DNA from: Photobacterium jeanii
Lineage (GTDB): Bacteria; Pseudomonadota; Gammaproteobacteria; Enterobacterales; Vibrionaceae
Direction: 5' to 3'
NCBI RefSeq assembly: GCF_001650345.1
Contig: NZ_LVHF01000028.1
Span: 124,001-188,000 of the forward strand
DNA: 64,000 nucleotides
Shown here one piece after another: positions 34,031 to 44,545 of the stretch. A program made the translations under genes and the position numbers. The first letter of the stretch is position 1, and each line of letters begins with the position of its first letter. The notes under the pieces were generated by a model, which was not told where the DNA came from, ran no database searches, and saw nothing but the letters and a program-made list of their open reading frames with translations.

Positions 34031-34651
34031 CTATGAAGCCGTGCCTTGCAGGGCGTCTAAGTAATGTTGTTGAACTTGCTCCCAATCGACCACATGCCAC
34101 CACGCGTCGATATAGTCAGGACGTTTGTTTTGATAACTAATGTAGTAAGCATGTTCCCACACATCGAGTGCCAAAATGGGGACACCTTGCTTTTCTACGA
34201 CATCCATCAAAGGGTTGTCTTGATTATTGGTTGAAGAGATTTCTAAGCGACCTTCCACTACCGATAGCCAAATAAAGCCAGAGCCAAAGTGGTTTGCCGC
34301 AGCTTGTGAGAACTCAGCTTTGAAATCATTGAAGTTACCAAAGTGGCAATTAATCGCTTCGGCTAATAAGCCGCTAGGCATACCACCGCCATTTGGCGAC
34401 ATACATGCCCAATATAAGTTGTGGTTGTAAAAGCCACCGCCGTGATTACGAACAGCTGCAGAGTGCTGAGATACCTTTGCAAAAGTTTGCTCAAGTGGTT
34501 GATCTTCAAGAGCTTTGCCTGCAATGGCAGTCATGAATTTATCGAAGTAGGTCTTATGGTGACGCGAATGGTGAATTTCCATCGTGCGAGCATCAATATA
34601 AGGTTCTAGCGCATCGTACGGGTAAGGCAGTTCAGAAAATGTGAATGACAT
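34031..34651 (-). CDS. sodA: Superoxide dismutase, manganese-type
   Basis: A second superoxide dismutase, 206 residues, starting MSFTFSELPYPYDAL. Metal ligands are in HHSRHHKTYF, FYNHNLYW and DVWEHAYY. The metal-selectivity residues are of the manganese type: HGGGFYNH in place of the AAQxWNH of iron enzymes, and NNQDNPLM carrying the glutamine expected in manganese enzymes. A perfect Fur palindrome precedes it, so it should be made when iron is scarce, complementing the iron enzyme at 24 kb. Confidence 0.92.
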   Translation of the reverse strand: MSFTFSELPYPYDALEPYIDARTMEIHHSRHHKTYFDKFMTAIAGKALEDQPLEQTFAKVSQHSAAVRNHGGGFYNHNLYWACMSPNGGGMPSGLLAEAINCHFGNFNDFKAEFSQAAANHFGSGFIWLSVVEGRLEISSTNNQDNPLMDVVEKQGVPILALDVWEHAYYISYQNKRPDYIDAWWHVVDWEQVQQHYLDALQGTAS

Positions 34652-34681
34652 ATCGTATCTCTCTTGGTTTTTCTATATCGT

Positions 34682-34700
34682 ATTGATAATTATTATCAAT
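34682..34700 (-). promoter_or_regulatory. Fur box upstream of sodA
   Basis: ATTGATAATTATTATCAAT is a perfect 9-1-9 palindrome containing the 7-1-7 Fur core TGATAAT-T-ATTATCA. It lies about 30-50 bases upstream of the sodA start, the right place for repression by Fur-Fe. Confidence 0.82.
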
Positions 34701-34892
34701 ATCAACCACGAGAATTGTACGGTGATTATTTTGCTTTTAGCATCACACTTTCAATGGTTTATTTTCAACGGGTATTACAAAGATGTGGTTTTGCTGCAAA
34801 TGGAATAACAGCAAAGGAGTGAGGGGGAGAAGAAAAAACGAAGCCATGTTAGGGTTAGCTTCGTTTCAGTATTTTTAGCTGTATTTTCGAGT

Positions 34893-35285
34893 TTAGTCGC
34901 GTTGGATCAGCTCGATTTGATAGCCGTCAGGGTCACGAACAAAAGCAATATGAGTACTGCCACCTTTTACTGGCCCTGGTTCACGTGTGACATTACCACC
35001 TGCCGCTTTAATAGCATCGCATGTGGCATAGATATCTGAAACGCCAATCGCAATATGACCAAATGCCGAGCCAAGATCATACTCAGTTGTGCCCCAGTTA
35101 TAAGTGAGCTCAATCACCGCACCTTGGGATTCATCACCGTAACCAACAAAAGCGAGTGTGTATTTATACGCTTCGTTATCGTGCTTGCGCAGTAAATCCA
35201 TGCCCATGACATCAGTGTAAAACGCGATAGAGCGGTCTAAATCACCCACACGAAGCATGGTGTGAAGAATACGTCCGTTTGCCAT
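34893..35285 (-). CDS. gloA: Lactoylglutathione lyase (glyoxalase I)
   Basis: Converts the hemithioacetal of methylglyoxal and glutathione to S-lactoylglutathione. The 130-residue two-module VOC fold protein has the four metal ligands expected of the Ni-type enzyme: His in RILHTMLRV, Glu in AVIELTY, His in FGHIAIG and Glu in YQIELIQ. It lies in the conserved motY-sodA-gloA-nth-rnf neighbourhood, though an unrelated lipoprotein gene separates it from nth here. Confidence 0.95.
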   Translation of the reverse strand: MANGRILHTMLRVGDLDRSIAFYTDVMGMDLLRKHDNEAYKYTLAFVGYGDESQGAVIELTYNWGTTEYDLGSAFGHIAIGVSDIYATCDAIKAAGGNVTREPGPVKGGSTHIAFVRDPDGYQIELIQRD

Positions 35286-35410
35286 AAATCCTCTGATCTA
35301 ACGATATAAATTCTTTTTCATTTTATACCAATTCTATCAATTAGCTATCGAAGATGATGGGTTGGTAAGCGATGGATATAACCGGTTTAGGATGTGGCTT
35401 TTGGAATGAA

Positions 35411-35434
35411 AAAAGCCGCATTAAAGCGGCTTTA
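35411..35434 (-). terminator. Terminator after the large lipoprotein gene
   Basis: AAAGCCGC pairs with GCGGCTTT around ATTAAA; the minus strand continues with T. Confidence 0.8.
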
Positions 35435-35457
35435 GGTAGGTTCTGTACTCCTGAATC

Positions 35458-37893
35458 TTAAGGATAAGCAGGAATATAAGGTGTGAAGATAAACGGTGCG
35501 CTTGGTAGCACTTCAAATGCTTCGTTGATACTCACTTGTCCTTTCTCTGTGAAAGTGAAGTTATCCATTAAAAAGGCAGTCTGCGCATGAGCGTTAAAGG
35601 TGAAGTCGTAACTTGTTGCAGGGTTTGCTACCGGAATGTTCACAGCTAAGCTTTCTTGGCTACCATCCTCAGCTTGAACTACTACACGAACTTCAGTGGA
35701 CATACCTTTATTTAATACGCTTGAAGTGACTTGATACCAACGGCTATTAGGTACTGACATGCAGGCTTCTTGCGTACCAATATCTCCATAAATGCAAATA
35801 CGTTTATCTGCTTCGTATTGATTATCGAAGCTAATTTGGAAATGATCTGGATGTGAGCTTTGCGGAGACTGTTTCATTACAAAGGTGAAACGGTCACTTA
35901 AATCAGTAGCAAAATTTACTTGGTAATCAAAGTCATTGGCAGAGCTAATACCAGTCAGCAGTGCAACATTAAGATCACCACCATACATCTTCAATACATT
36001 ACCATCAGTGAATTGAGATTGGTGCTCTGACTCTGCTACCTTCCACGTGTTTTGATCACGTACCGTCCAGTTAAAGGTACGGTCAGCATCATCTGCTTGA
36101 GCATGGATGAGTGAAATACCATCACTATCTTGAGCTTGGCTACCGATAAACACTTGGTGATCCGTAGACCATTCCAATGGTTTGTTTTCAGTCGCTTGAT
36201 TGTTGTCTTGGTCAAACAAGATATGCGCCATACGATTTAACCAAACCACCATACTGCCAATTGGTTGGTTATTTGTGGTATCGGTAATGGTCAGGTTTTC
36301 CTCAACACTTTGTGGGTTCATCCATTTATTGAACTCAAGAGTAGCTGAGTACTGATCTTGGTCGTGCACTTTCAGGTCAAGCACTTTTGGATAGCCGCCT
36401 GAGTTTTCAGGGCGTTGTGGACGCAATACTTCCATATCTGCAATAGTCAGTGCATCACCATGAACGGAAGTGGTCTCGTTAAAAGTTAAATACTCAGACT
36501 CGGGTTTACCTTGGCTTAGCGCTAGGGTATCAATTTCACCAGATACCATAGTCGAGCTAGCATTATCAAAACCGGTAAAGAATAGGGTATCGCTTGCCAG
36601 TTTCCATGACTCAATACTTAGGCGTTGAGTTGCCCAGTCTTGGTCAAAGAGTTTGATTGTTTCGCCGTCAACAATGCGCGTAATGCCGATAATATCGCGC
36701 TGTCCGTAGTTGAGGTTACTTTCTTCTTCAATGTAATAGACGTGACCTTTGGCAATTTGCATTTGTTGGTTTTGGTTGTAGTAGTGATCGCTCGGTAGCT
36801 TAATGGTGACTAACTTCTTGTTGTCAAAAGGCAGACGTCGCATTAAAGAGGCTTGTTCATACCAATCACCATCAGGATCGCTTACAGACTCATTGTATAT
36901 GCCGTAAATGTTGCCATCATCACCCATGATAATGTTATTTAAGTAATTAGAACCCATTTGGTTGCTGTGACCAGCCAATGTGGATTTGTTTACTCCACCA
37001 ATGAAGGTTGTGCTGGCTTGAGCGAAGTTGTATTGGTTATCGTAGCTATTTCGTGCGTAAACTACGGTATTGTGATCATCAACTGTGTACCAACCATCGT
37101 TCCAATTATCTTTTTCTAACTCAACGGTACTGATCTTGTCAGAAGTAAGATCTGGGATCATTTTTAGCTTTTCAGCGCGATAAACCAATGAGTTAGCTTT
37201 GGTGACTATGAAGCTGCTCACTGAATCTACGTCTGTGGTGAGTAATTTTTTATTACCTTGAGTATCAATACGAGTAAGTGGCGCACTAGGCGAGCTATAG
37301 TCGTATTCAATGTATCCATCTTTGATGGTGAATTTACGACTTAAAAAGTAAGCATTGCCAGCACCATCAAATTGCAGTGGCTTAAAGCGGCCATCATTTA
37401 CTTCATTCCAATAGCCATATGGCATTTCAGCTAATAGACCTTCAGCTAAGCAGCTCCAATTGTTGTTTTTCACATTCACTTTGAAGATGGCGCAGTTGGT
37501 TGCACGAAGAATATGCTCGCTTTCCCATGCATTCATTGAGTCGATAACAACATAGAGGTAGTTACCGTCTTCACTCAATACGCTATAGCTAACTTTTGAA
37601 TTGTAAGCAGATTCGATTGCTTCTCGGAGCTGGCCTTTATCATCTAGGGTGTAAAAGTTGCTTGAAATATCGGTACTAGAAGCTGATGAAAGGGATTTAT
37701 TGACAAGAACTTGGTTACTAGTCGTGGATACTACGCTAGTCGCACCAGCAATATTGAACGAGAAGTTTTCAGGGGATGGGTTATCAGGGTATTTAGGATC
37801 GCCCACATTATCTTCAGAGCTATCGCCACCGCCACCACACGCACTTAAGGTCAGTGCTAAAAGCACAGAAAGAGAAACTTTATTGAACTGCAT
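35458..37893 (-). CDS. Large surface-type lipoprotein of unknown function
   Basis: I do not recognise this 811-residue protein. It has a lipoprotein signal ending LSAC (Cys19) followed by a Gly/Asp/Ser-rich tether. About residues 40-470 have regular beta-strand blocks with recurring Trp/Asp/Tyr turns, suggestive of a beta-propeller. About residues 480-610 (YPKVLDLKVHDQDQY, LEFNKWMNPQSV) resemble a bacterial Ig-like domain of the SbsA type. The C-terminal 200 residues look like a lectin-type jelly roll. It should sit on the outer membrane and bind carbohydrate or protein. It lies between gloA and nth, which are usually close neighbours, so it may be a later insertion. A terminator isolates it. 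Confidence 0.75.
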   Translation of the reverse strand: MQFNKVSLSVLLALTLSACGGGGDSSEDNVGDPKYPDNPSPENFSFNIAGATSVVSTTSNQVLVNKSLSSASSTDISSNFYTLDDKGQLREAIESAYNSKVSYSVLSEDGNYLYVVIDSMNAWESEHILRATNCAIFKVNVKNNNWSCLAEGLLAEMPYGYWNEVNDGRFKPLQFDGAGNAYFLSRKFTIKDGYIEYDYSSPSAPLTRIDTQGNKKLLTTDVDSVSSFIVTKANSLVYRAEKLKMIPDLTSDKISTVELEKDNWNDGWYTVDDHNTVVYARNSYDNQYNFAQASTTFIGGVNKSTLAGHSNQMGSNYLNNIIMGDDGNIYGIYNESVSDPDGDWYEQASLMRRLPFDNKKLVTIKLPSDHYYNQNQQMQIAKGHVYYIEEESNLNYGQRDIIGITRIVDGETIKLFDQDWATQRLSIESWKLASDTLFFTGFDNASSTMVSGEIDTLALSQGKPESEYLTFNETTSVHGDALTIADMEVLRPQRPENSGGYPKVLDLKVHDQDQYSATLEFNKWMNPQSVEENLTITDTTNNQPIGSMVVWLNRMAHILFDQDNNQATENKPLEWSTDHQVFIGSQAQDSDGISLIHAQADDADRTFNWTVRDQNTWKVAESEHQSQFTDGNVLKMYGGDLNVALLTGISSANDFDYQVNFATDLSDRFTFVMKQSPQSSHPDHFQISFDNQYEADKRICIYGDIGTQEACMSVPNSRWYQVTSSVLNKGMSTEVRVVVQAEDGSQESLAVNIPVANPATSYDFTFNAHAQTAFLMDNFTFTEKGQVSINEAFEVLPSAPFIFTPYIPAYP

Positions 37894-38033
37894 TACTGAT
37901 ACTCACGTCACTAAAAATTAACAGAATGATATACCATTAATAATGCGTATGGAATGCTGTATGTTTCGGCTAGCTATAAAAATTTGTAATAATTTTGCTA
38001 TCTCTTATAACTTTATTGCGAGTAAAGGGTACA

Positions 38034-38057
38034 AAAAAAGCCGCATATGCGGCTTTC
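38034..38057 (-). terminator. Terminator of the rnf-nth operon
   Basis: AAAGCCGCA pairs with TGCGGCTTT. On the minus strand a long T run follows. Confidence 0.85.
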
Positions 38058-38076
38058 GAGAGAAGAGTATTGATTG

Positions 38077-38718
38077 TTACTCGTCTGGATAAATCTTTTC
38101 TTTGTACTCACAAAGGTCTTCGATGATGCAGCTGCCGCAGCGGGGTTTGCGGGCAATGCAGGTGTAGCGACCGTGGAGGATCAGCCAATGGTGAACATCC
38201 ACTTTGAATTCTTTGGGTACGACTTTCAGTAGCTTTTCTTCTACCTGATCAACGTTCTTACCCATAGCGAATTTAGTACGGTTCGATACGCGGAATATGT
38301 GAGTATCAACCGCAATGGTTGGCCAACCAAACGCAGTGTTAAGTACGACATTAGCGGTTTTGCGGCCTACACCCGGTAACGCTTCTAAGGCTTCGCGGCT
38401 TTCAGGCACTTCACCATTGTGTTTTTCAACGATGATGCGACAAGTCTTGATGACGTTCTCAGCTTTTGAGTTAAAGAGACCGATTGTCTTGATGTACTCT
38501 TTAACGCCATCGACGCCTAAATCAAGCAAACCTTGGGGTGTGTTGGCGATTGGGTAGAGCTTATCGGTCGCTTTGTTAACGCTCACGTCGGTGGCTTGCG
38601 CCGATAGCAGTACCGCGATCAGTAGCTCAAAAGGTGTGCTCCAATTGAGTTCGGTTTCAGGGTGCGGATTTTCAGCGCGTAAGCGTTCTAATATTTGAAC
38701 GCGTTTTTCATTATTCAT
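38077..38718 (-). CDS. nth: Endonuclease III
   Basis: A DNA glycosylase/AP lyase that removes oxidised pyrimidines. The helix-hairpin-helix LPGVGRKTANVVLN holds the catalytic lysine and VDTHIFRVSNR the catalytic aspartate. The C-terminal 4Fe-4S loop Cx6Cx2Cx5C is intact (CIARKPRCGSCIIEDLC). It is the last gene of the rnf operon, 89 bases after rnfE, as in E. coli and Vibrio. Confidence 0.96.
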   Translation of the reverse strand: MNNEKRVQILERLRAENPHPETELNWSTPFELLIAVLLSAQATDVSVNKATDKLYPIANTPQGLLDLGVDGVKEYIKTIGLFNSKAENVIKTCRIIVEKHNGEVPESREALEALPGVGRKTANVVLNTAFGWPTIAVDTHIFRVSNRTKFAMGKNVDQVEEKLLKVVPKEFKVDVHHWLILHGRYTCIARKPRCGSCIIEDLCEYKEKIYPDE

Positions 38719-38807
38719 GTTAGCTTCCAGGCTGATAAGGTCTCTGCAACGGTATTATTGAGTAGGGGGGATGGGTGGTTGAGTCACCCATCCGTTGCAG
38801 ATCGTTA

Positions 38808-39509
38808 TTAGTTCGCAGATGTTACTCGTGCTCGTTCAATTGTTGGTTTTGATTCTGTTTTCGCGGCTTTTTGTTCGCGTTTTTTATCGATAACATTTTT
38901 AAGTGCGATCATAAAGCCAACGCCAATGAAGGCGCCCGGTGGCAGCATAGCGAGTAGGAAACTGCTGTCGAAGCTAAACACTTCGATACGTAGCACCGCC
39001 GCCCAGTCACCCAATAGACGGTCTGCACCATCAAACAAAGTGCCGTTACCTAAAATTTCTCGCATCGCACCCAGTACAACTAACGCAGCAGTCATACCTA
39101 GTCCCATCCACAAACCATCGAGTAATGCAGGAATTGGATCGTTTTTCGAGGCGAACGATTCAGCACGACCTATGATGATACAGTTGGTTACGATCAGCGG
39201 AATGAAAATACCAAGTGATTGGTATAAACCATAGGTAAACGCATTCATCAGTAGCTGAACACAGGTTACCAATGAAGCGATGATCATCACGAATACTGGA
39301 ATACGTACCTCAGACGGTACCCACTGGCGAACCAGAGATACCACAAGGTTAGAGCCAACCAATACCAAGGTGGTCGCAAGACCTAAGCCTAAAGCATTTG
39401 TGACTGTGGCAGAGACTGCCAACAGTGGACATAAACCAAGTAGTTGGACAATAGCAGGGTTATTTTTCCATAACCCGTTAGTCATCAGTTCTTTGTTTAT
39501 TGAGCTCAT
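38808..39509 (-). CDS. rnfE: Rnf complex subunit E
   Basis: A 233-residue integral membrane subunit of the Rnf ion-translocating ferredoxin:NAD+ oxidoreductase. It has six hydrophobic segments and is homologous to RnfA and NqrD. Motifs [20 protein letters not shown] and [19 protein letters not shown] are family-typical, and the cysteines in the membrane are expected to share an iron-sulfur cluster with RnfA. Its start overlaps the rnfG stop by four bases. Confidence 0.95.
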   Translation of the reverse strand: MSSINKELMTNGLWKNNPAIVQLLGLCPLLAVSATVTNALGLGLATTLVLVGSNLVVSLVRQWVPSEVRIPVFVMIIASLVTCVQLLMNAFTYGLYQSLGIFIPLIVTNCIIIGRAESFASKNDPIPALLDGLWMGLGMTAALVVLGAMREILGNGTLFDGADRLLGDWAAVLRIEVFSFDSSFLLAMLPPGAFIGVGFMIALKNVIDKKREQKAAKTESKPTIERARVTSAN

Positions 39510-40141
39510 GATTCACCCTGACAATTCAGTGGTTGGTTAAGTAACGCTTGCTGGTGGCGCGTGTAGTAAAGCGAAACATTCTTCACTGCTTTTACGACAG
39601 CGCGTGGGGTGATGGTTGCGCCTGTAAATTGGTCGAATTCACCACCGTCTTTACGCACTGCCCAGCGTGGGTCTTTTTCGCCTTCCAGTTTCTTACCGGT
39701 AAAGCTTTCAACCCAGTTAGTTACTCTCAGATCAATTTTATCACCTAGCCCCGGTGTTTCTTGGTGGCTAAGCACACGAACACCAGTAACAGTCCCTACG
39801 CTATCCAAACCAACAATCACTTTAATTGCACCGTTGTAGCCATCAGGGGCGATAGCTTCAATCGCTACACCGTTAGGCTTGCCATTGAGACTTGCAAGGT
39901 AAGCCGGCATTGGCACAGGTGTACCTAGGTATTGTTCGTTAGTGATCAAAGTGCAGCTTTTGTATAGCTCGTTATCGTGGCTCTGAGCTGGGATCACTTG
40001 GTTTAATACTTTCAGTAGTTCTTTTTGTTGCTGCTCTTGAATACGATCTGCTGTTAGCAGATTGGTTACAGCGACTAAGCCTGTTGAAAGTAGGGCGAAA
40101 ATCGCGAGGATGCCGCCGCTTTTTTTCATTGCATTAATCAT
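39506..40141 (-). CDS. rnfG: Rnf complex subunit G
   Basis: A 211-residue subunit with one N-terminal membrane segment and a periplasmic FMN-binding domain. The covalent flavin site is the threonine of [11 protein letters not shown] (about residue 178). It lies between rnfD and rnfE with a four-base overlap on rnfE. It transfers electrons within the complex. Confidence 0.95.
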   Translation of the reverse strand: MINAMKKSGGILAIFALLSTGLVAVTNLLTADRIQEQQQKELLKVLNQVIPAQSHDNELYKSCTLITNEQYLGTPVPMPAYLASLNGKPNGVAIEAIAPDGYNGAIKVIVGLDSVGTVTGVRVLSHQETPGLGDKIDLRVTNWVESFTGKKLEGEKDPRWAVRKDGGEFDQFTGATITPRAVVKAVKNVSLYYTRHQQALLNQPLNCQGES

Positions 40142-40150
40142 CAGGCTCTC

Positions 40151-41200
40151 CTAGGAATGACCGTAAGTACGCGGACGTGTGTAGTAGTCAATCAGAGGAA
40201 CACACATGTTAGCGAGCAAGACGCCAAAAGCGACGCCATCAGGGAAGCCGCCCCAAGTGCGGATCAGGTAAACCAAAATACCAATAAGCGCACCAAAGAT
40301 AATACGGCCTCGTGGTGTGGTTGCCGCTGATACCGGATCTGTCGCAATAAAGAAGGCACCCAGCATAGTGGCACCAGAGAACAGGTGGATCAGTGGTGAT
40401 GCTGTACCGTCAGGGCTGATCAAAAAGCCTAAACTACTGATAATAAATAGCGCAGCAAGCATACCCACAGGGATATACCATTGGATGATGCGCATTTTCA
40501 GCATGATCAAACCACCGATTAGGAAACCAAGGTTTACCCATTCCCAACCGACACCAGCGATTGAGCCAAAGATGGGTTTCGCGAGCACTTCTGTAGTTGT
40601 GAGGCCAGTCGTTAGTGATGTTTTCAGCGTATCAAGTGGGGTTGCCATGGTTACGCCATCTACCGAGGCTCGAAGCTGGTAGGCGCTGAAACCATCTTGG
40701 GTGAAACCAGTAAAGATCGCCATGAGGCTATCAACAAATGACACAGGTTCTGCCGCTAAGGATTGAGGCGGTAACCAAGTGGTCATTTGAACTGGGAATG
40801 AGATCAGCAATACCACATAAGCAACCATTGCAGGGTTGAAGAGGTTCTGTCCCAAACCACCGTACAAGTGTTTGGCAATGACGATCGCAAAGATCACGCC
40901 GATCACCGTGATCCACCAAGGTGCTAACGGTGGAATGGCAATGCCAATTAGCACACCAGTTAGTAACGCACTGTTATCACGTACGTAAGGCATGATTGGG
41001 CGTTGACGGATCTTCATAATGCTTGCTTCAGTTGCTACGGCAATAATAGAAGCAAACGCGATATTGATTAAGGTTCCCCAACCAAAGAAGAAGCACTGTG
41101 CTGCAACACCAAGGCTGCAGCAAAGAATGACTGTACGCATAATGTCACGTGTACTGCGACGGTTATGAGCGTGTGGGGAACTGGCAATGTTAAACGCCAC
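40151..41200 (-). CDS. rnfD: Rnf complex subunit D
   Basis: A 349-residue membrane subunit homologous to NqrB, with about ten hydrophobic segments and a covalent flavin threonine expected in [29 protein letters not shown] near the C-terminal third is typical of the family. The gene starts three bases after the rnfC stop, so the two are tightly coupled. Confidence 0.95.
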   Translation of the reverse strand: MAFNIASSPHAHNRRSTRDIMRTVILCCSLGVAAQCFFFGWGTLINIAFASIIAVATEASIMKIRQRPIMPYVRDNSALLTGVLIGIAIPPLAPWWITVIGVIFAIVIAKHLYGGLGQNLFNPAMVAYVVLLISFPVQMTTWLPPQSLAAEPVSFVDSLMAIFTGFTQDGFSAYQLRASVDGVTMATPLDTLKTSLTTGLTTTEVLAKPIFGSIAGVGWEWVNLGFLIGGLIMLKMRIIQWYIPVGMLAALFIISSLGFLISPDGTASPLIHLFSGATMLGAFFIATDPVSAATTPRGRIIFGALIGILVYLIRTWGGFPDGVAFGVLLANMCVPLIDYYTRPRTYGHS

Positions 41201-41203
41201 GGC

Positions 41204-43927
41204 TTAGTTTTCCTCGTTATTCTGTTGAGCGGTTTGTTCTTTTTCCGCTTGTTGCGCTGCCTGCTGTGCCGCTTTACGTGCTTTAGCACGCGCGATAGCT
41301 GCGGCAACTGCCGCTTTTTTCGGATCAATCTCTTCAGCAGGCTCTTTTACTGGAGCCGCTTTGGTTTCAACGGCAGCTTCAGGTTCTGATTCCGCTTGCT
41401 GCGCTGCCTGTTGTGCCGCTTTACGTGCTTTAGCACGCGCGACGGCAGCGGCAACTGCCGCTTTTTTCGGATCAACTGCTTCATCAGACTCTGTTACTGG
41501 AGCCGCTTCGGTTTCAACGGCTGCTTCAGGTTCTGGTTCCGCTTGCTGCGCTGCCTGTTGTGCCGCTTTACGAGCTTTAGCTCGTGCGACAGCTGCGGCA
41601 ACAGCCGCTTTCTTCGGATCAATCTCTTCAGCAGGCTCTTTAACTGGAGACGCTTCGGTTTCAACGGCTGCTTCAGGTTCTGATTCCGCTTGTTGCGCTG
41701 CCTGCTGTGCCGCTTTACGTGCTTTAGCCCGCGCGACAGCAGCGGCAACCGCTGCTTTTTTCGGATCAACGGCTTCATCAGGCTCTGTTACTGGAGCCGC
41801 TTTAGTTTCAACGGCTGCTTCAGGTTCTGATTCCGCTTGCTGCGCTGCCTGTTGTGCCGCTTTACGAGCTTTAGCACGCGCGACGGCAGCGGCAACTGCC
41901 GCTTTCTTCGGATCTGCTTCTTTTGCTGGTTCAGCTGTTTGAGCTTCCGATGTTGATTCAGCAGGTTGCTCAGCTTGTTGAGCCGCTTTGCGTGCTTTAG
42001 CACGAGCGATGGCTGCGGCAACTGCCGCTTTTTTCGGATCAGCCTCTTTTGCTGGCTCAGTTGTTTGATCTTCAGGTGCTGATTCAGCAGGCTGCTCAGC
42101 TTGTTGCGCCGCTTTGCGTGCTTTAGCGCGAGCGATGGCAGCAGCGACTGCATCTTTCTTCGTATCACCTGTTGAGGCTGGCGTTTCAGCTGAACTTGTT
42201 TGTTCAGCGGCGAGTGCAGCTTTACGCTCACGTGCTTGGCGCTTACGTTCTTCACGAAGTTTGGCCATTTCACTGTTATCTGGCGTATCGCTACCAGCTT
42301 GCTGCGCCGCTGCTTGTTTCGCTTTTGCTCGCGCAATTGCAGCCGCAACGGCTGGTTTTTTCTCATCAGACGCTTTTGGTGCTGCCGCTTGTGCCTGCTT
42401 CGCTTTCACGCGGGCAATGGCTGCGGCTACTGCATCATCACCACCTGCATTGGTCATTTCTTTGCGGCGATCATCAGCGGCTTTCTTGAAGCGATTCTCT
42501 CGCTCTGCTTTATCGCGTTCTAAACGTGCTTGTTTCGCTTCAAAACGCAGACGAGCACGCTCGGCATTCGCTTCATCTTGCTTACGAGCTCGAATTTCAG
42601 ACTTCGCCTGACGATAGTACTGCACCAGTGGAATTTCACTTGGGCATACATAAGCACACGAGCCACACTCAATACAGTCGAATAAGTTGTATTCTTCACA
42701 CTTGTCGTAGTCTTGGTCTTTGGCATACCACTGCAATTGTTGTGGTAGCAGAGATACCGGACAAGCCTCGGCACAGGCAGAGCAGCGGATACACGCCATC
42801 TCATGGTTGTGCGGAGTAATTTCTTTGCGGGTTGGCGCTAGAATACAGTTGGCTGTTTTGGTGATTGGCACACTGCTATGTGGCAAGGTGAAGCCCATCA
42901 TTGGACCGCCCATGATCACACGCGGGCTTTTCTTCTCAGCTTTATAACCAAATCGTTCAAGCAAGAAATCAACTGGTGTACCTAAAAGTGCCCAAGTATT
43001 ACCTGGTTGCTTAAAGGTTTTACCTGTTAGCGTCACAACACGTTCGATTAGTGGTTCGCCATCAATAACGGCACGTTTAATCGCGTGGGTGGTCCCCACG
43101 TTTTGCATCATGACACCAATATCAGCCGGAATGCCTTTGGTTGGCACTTCACGCCCAGTCAGGATTTTGATCAGCTGCTTCTCACCACCCGATGGGTACT
43201 TGGTCGGAATCGCGCGGATCATGATTTTGTCGCTATCTTGAATACAACGGTGCAGGGCTTCAATGGCCTCTGGTTTGTTGTCTTCAATCCCAATCACCGC
43301 CATTTTCGGTGACAGGATGTGTTGCAAAATACGAATGCCTTCAATAACTTCAGATGCGTAGTCTTGCATTAAGCGATCATCGGCTGTGATGTAAGGCTCA
43401 CATTCAGCGGCGTTGATGATCAGCAGTTCGGTTTTACCCAAACCACTTTGTAATTTACGACCCGTTGGGAAACCTGCACCACCCATACCAGAAATGCCTT
43501 GGCGGCGAATATGGTTGATAAGATCAGTGGTGTCAGTGTCTTGGTAGTTTGGAAAAGCGGTACGCTCAATCCAAGTGTCGTTGCCATCAGGTTGGATAAC
43601 AATACACATATCGCTCAACCCCGATGGGTGAGCAATGGTGCGTGATTCAATGGCGGTGACAGTACCGGATGTTGGGGCGTGAATAGGCACACTCATCGCC
43701 ACATCGGCATGTGTTAGTGGCTGACCTTTTAACACTTGGTCGCCAACATTGACGATAACGTCACCAATAGCACCAATGTGTTGTTTTAGCGGCAATACCA
43801 GTTCTGCTGGCAGTGCCGCAGGGGTAATTTTGCTGTGGTTAGATAGAGTTTTGTGCTCAGGCGGATGCACACCACCTGGGAAGTCCCACAGCTGACCTTG
43901 TTTTAATTGTTCGATAATAGACAGCAT
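41204..43927 (-). CDS. rnfC: Rnf complex subunit C with long repeat tail
   Basis: RnfC carries the NADH/FMN site and two 4Fe-4S clusters. The first 450 residues are standard: [19 protein letters not shown], and ferredoxin motifs [12 protein letters not shown] and [12 protein letters not shown]. The last 350 residues are an Ala/Lys/Gln-rich, charged helical tail with about nine copies of AVAAA(I/V)ARAKA, seven of them in long units. Five successive units are 147 bases apart and two more are 126 bases apart. At 907 residues it is much longer than the E. coli protein (740). The tail is expected to be an extended cytoplasmic helix. A long antisense reading frame inside the repeat is a codon-pattern artefact. 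Confidence 0.94.
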   Translation of the reverse strand: MLSIIEQLKQGQLWDFPGGVHPPEHKTLSNHSKITPAALPAELVLPLKQHIGAIGDVIVNVGDQVLKGQPLTHADVAMSVPIHAPTSGTVTAIESRTIAHPSGLSDMCIVIQPDGNDTWIERTAFPNYQDTDTTDLINHIRRQGISGMGGAGFPTGRKLQSGLGKTELLIINAAECEPYITADDRLMQDYASEVIEGIRILQHILSPKMAVIGIEDNKPEAIEALHRCIQDSDKIMIRAIPTKYPSGGEKQLIKILTGREVPTKGIPADIGVMMQNVGTTHAIKRAVIDGEPLIERVVTLTGKTFKQPGNTWALLGTPVDFLLERFGYKAEKKSPRVIMGGPMMGFTLPHSSVPITKTANCILAPTRKEITPHNHEMACIRCSACAEACPVSLLPQQLQWYAKDQDYDKCEEYNLFDCIECGSCAYVCPSEIPLVQYYRQAKSEIRARKQDEANAERARLRFEAKQARLERDKAERENRFKKAADDRRKEMTNAGGDDAVAAAIARVKAKQAQAAAPKASDEKKPAVAAAIARAKAKQAAAQQAGSDTPDNSEMAKLREERKRQARERKAALAAEQTSSAETPASTGDTKKDAVAAAIARAKARKAAQQAEQPAESAPEDQTTEPAKEADPKKAAVAAAIARAKARKAAQQAEQPAESTSEAQTAEPAKEADPKKAAVAAAVARAKARKAAQQAAQQAESEPEAAVETKAAPVTEPDEAVDPKKAAVAAAVARAKARKAAQQAAQQAESEPEAAVETEASPVKEPAEEIDPKKAAVAAAVARAKARKAAQQAAQQAEPEPEAAVETEAAPVTESDEAVDPKKAAVAAAVARAKARKAAQQAAQQAESEPEAAVETKAAPVKEPAEEIDPKKAAVAAAIARAKARKAAQQAAQQAEKEQTAQQNNEEN
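41246..42160. repeat. Tandem repeat within rnfC
   Basis: The sequence GCGGCAACTGCCGC and its variants recur at 41301, 41448, 41595, 41742 and 41889 (147-base steps), then at 42015 and 42141 (126-base steps). All steps are multiples of three. The units encode about 49 and 42 residues with a common KKAAVAAA core. Neighbouring units are nearly identical in the core and vary in the acidic spacer. Confidence 0.9.
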
Positions 43928-43929
43928 GG

Positions 43930-44544
43930 TTACTCTACCTTGTCGCTTGATGTTTCAGGGGCGCTTGATTTAGCTGAAGCTTTTGATTCTGTAGGCAGGT
44001 TCACCACAGGGATCTGATTTAGATTCCATTTCCAGCTTTCAGGTGTCATCTCGACAGGGACCATTTCAATACAATCAGTCGGACAAGGCGATACACACAG
44101 ATCACAGCCAGTACATTCGTCTTTAATCACCGTGTGTAGGGCTTTAGTACCACCGACAATGGCATCAACCGGACAAGCTTGAATACACTTGGTACAGCCA
44201 ATACACATATCTTCGTGAATGAATGCGACTTTCTTAACTGATTTTTCTTCATCGTGTGCAGAGTCGGGCACATCCACGCCCATCAAATCTGCCAGTTTTT
44301 CGATGGTCGCCTGACCGCCCGGAGGACATTTATTGATGTCATCACCATTTGCGATGGCTTCAGCGTAAGGGCGACAACCTGGATAGCCACACTGACCACA
44401 TTGTGTTTGCGGTAAAATCGCGTCAACTTGCTCAACGATAGGATCGGCTTCCACTTTAAAGCGGATTGAAGCAAAACCCAGAATCAGGCCGAAAATAGCG
44501 GCTAGGACTGCAATCGCAATCACTGCAATTAAAATTCCGCTCAT
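43930..44544 (-). CDS. rnfB: Rnf complex subunit B
   Basis: A 204-residue ferredoxin-like subunit with an N-terminal membrane anchor (about residues 3-25). A Fe-S motif [15 protein letters not shown] is followed by two 4Fe-4S motifs, [12 protein letters not shown] and [12 protein letters not shown]. It probably accepts electrons from or gives them to ferredoxin or flavodoxin. It is two bases from rnfC and one base from rnfA. Confidence 0.96.
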   Translation of the reverse strand: MSGILIAVIAIAVLAAIFGLILGFASIRFKVEADPIVEQVDAILPQTQCGQCGYPGCRPYAEAIANGDDINKCPPGGQATIEKLADLMGVDVPDSAHDEEKSVKKVAFIHEDMCIGCTKCIQACPVDAIVGGTKALHTVIKDECTGCDLCVSPCPTDCIEMVPVEMTPESWKWNLNQIPVVNLPTESKASAKSSAPETSSDKVE

Positions 44545-44545
44545 A

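Noticed and set aside
41361..41942. 193-codon plus-strand frame antisense to rnfC
   Set aside because: It lies wholly in the rnfC tandem repeat. The frame is open only because the repeated Ala/Lys/Gln codons have no stop on the other strand. The other long frames in the same repeat are the same artefact.
41246..42160. CRISPR-like regular repeats
   Set aside because: The units are 147 or 126 bases, multiples of three, translated in frame within rnfC, and have no short repeat/unique spacer pattern.
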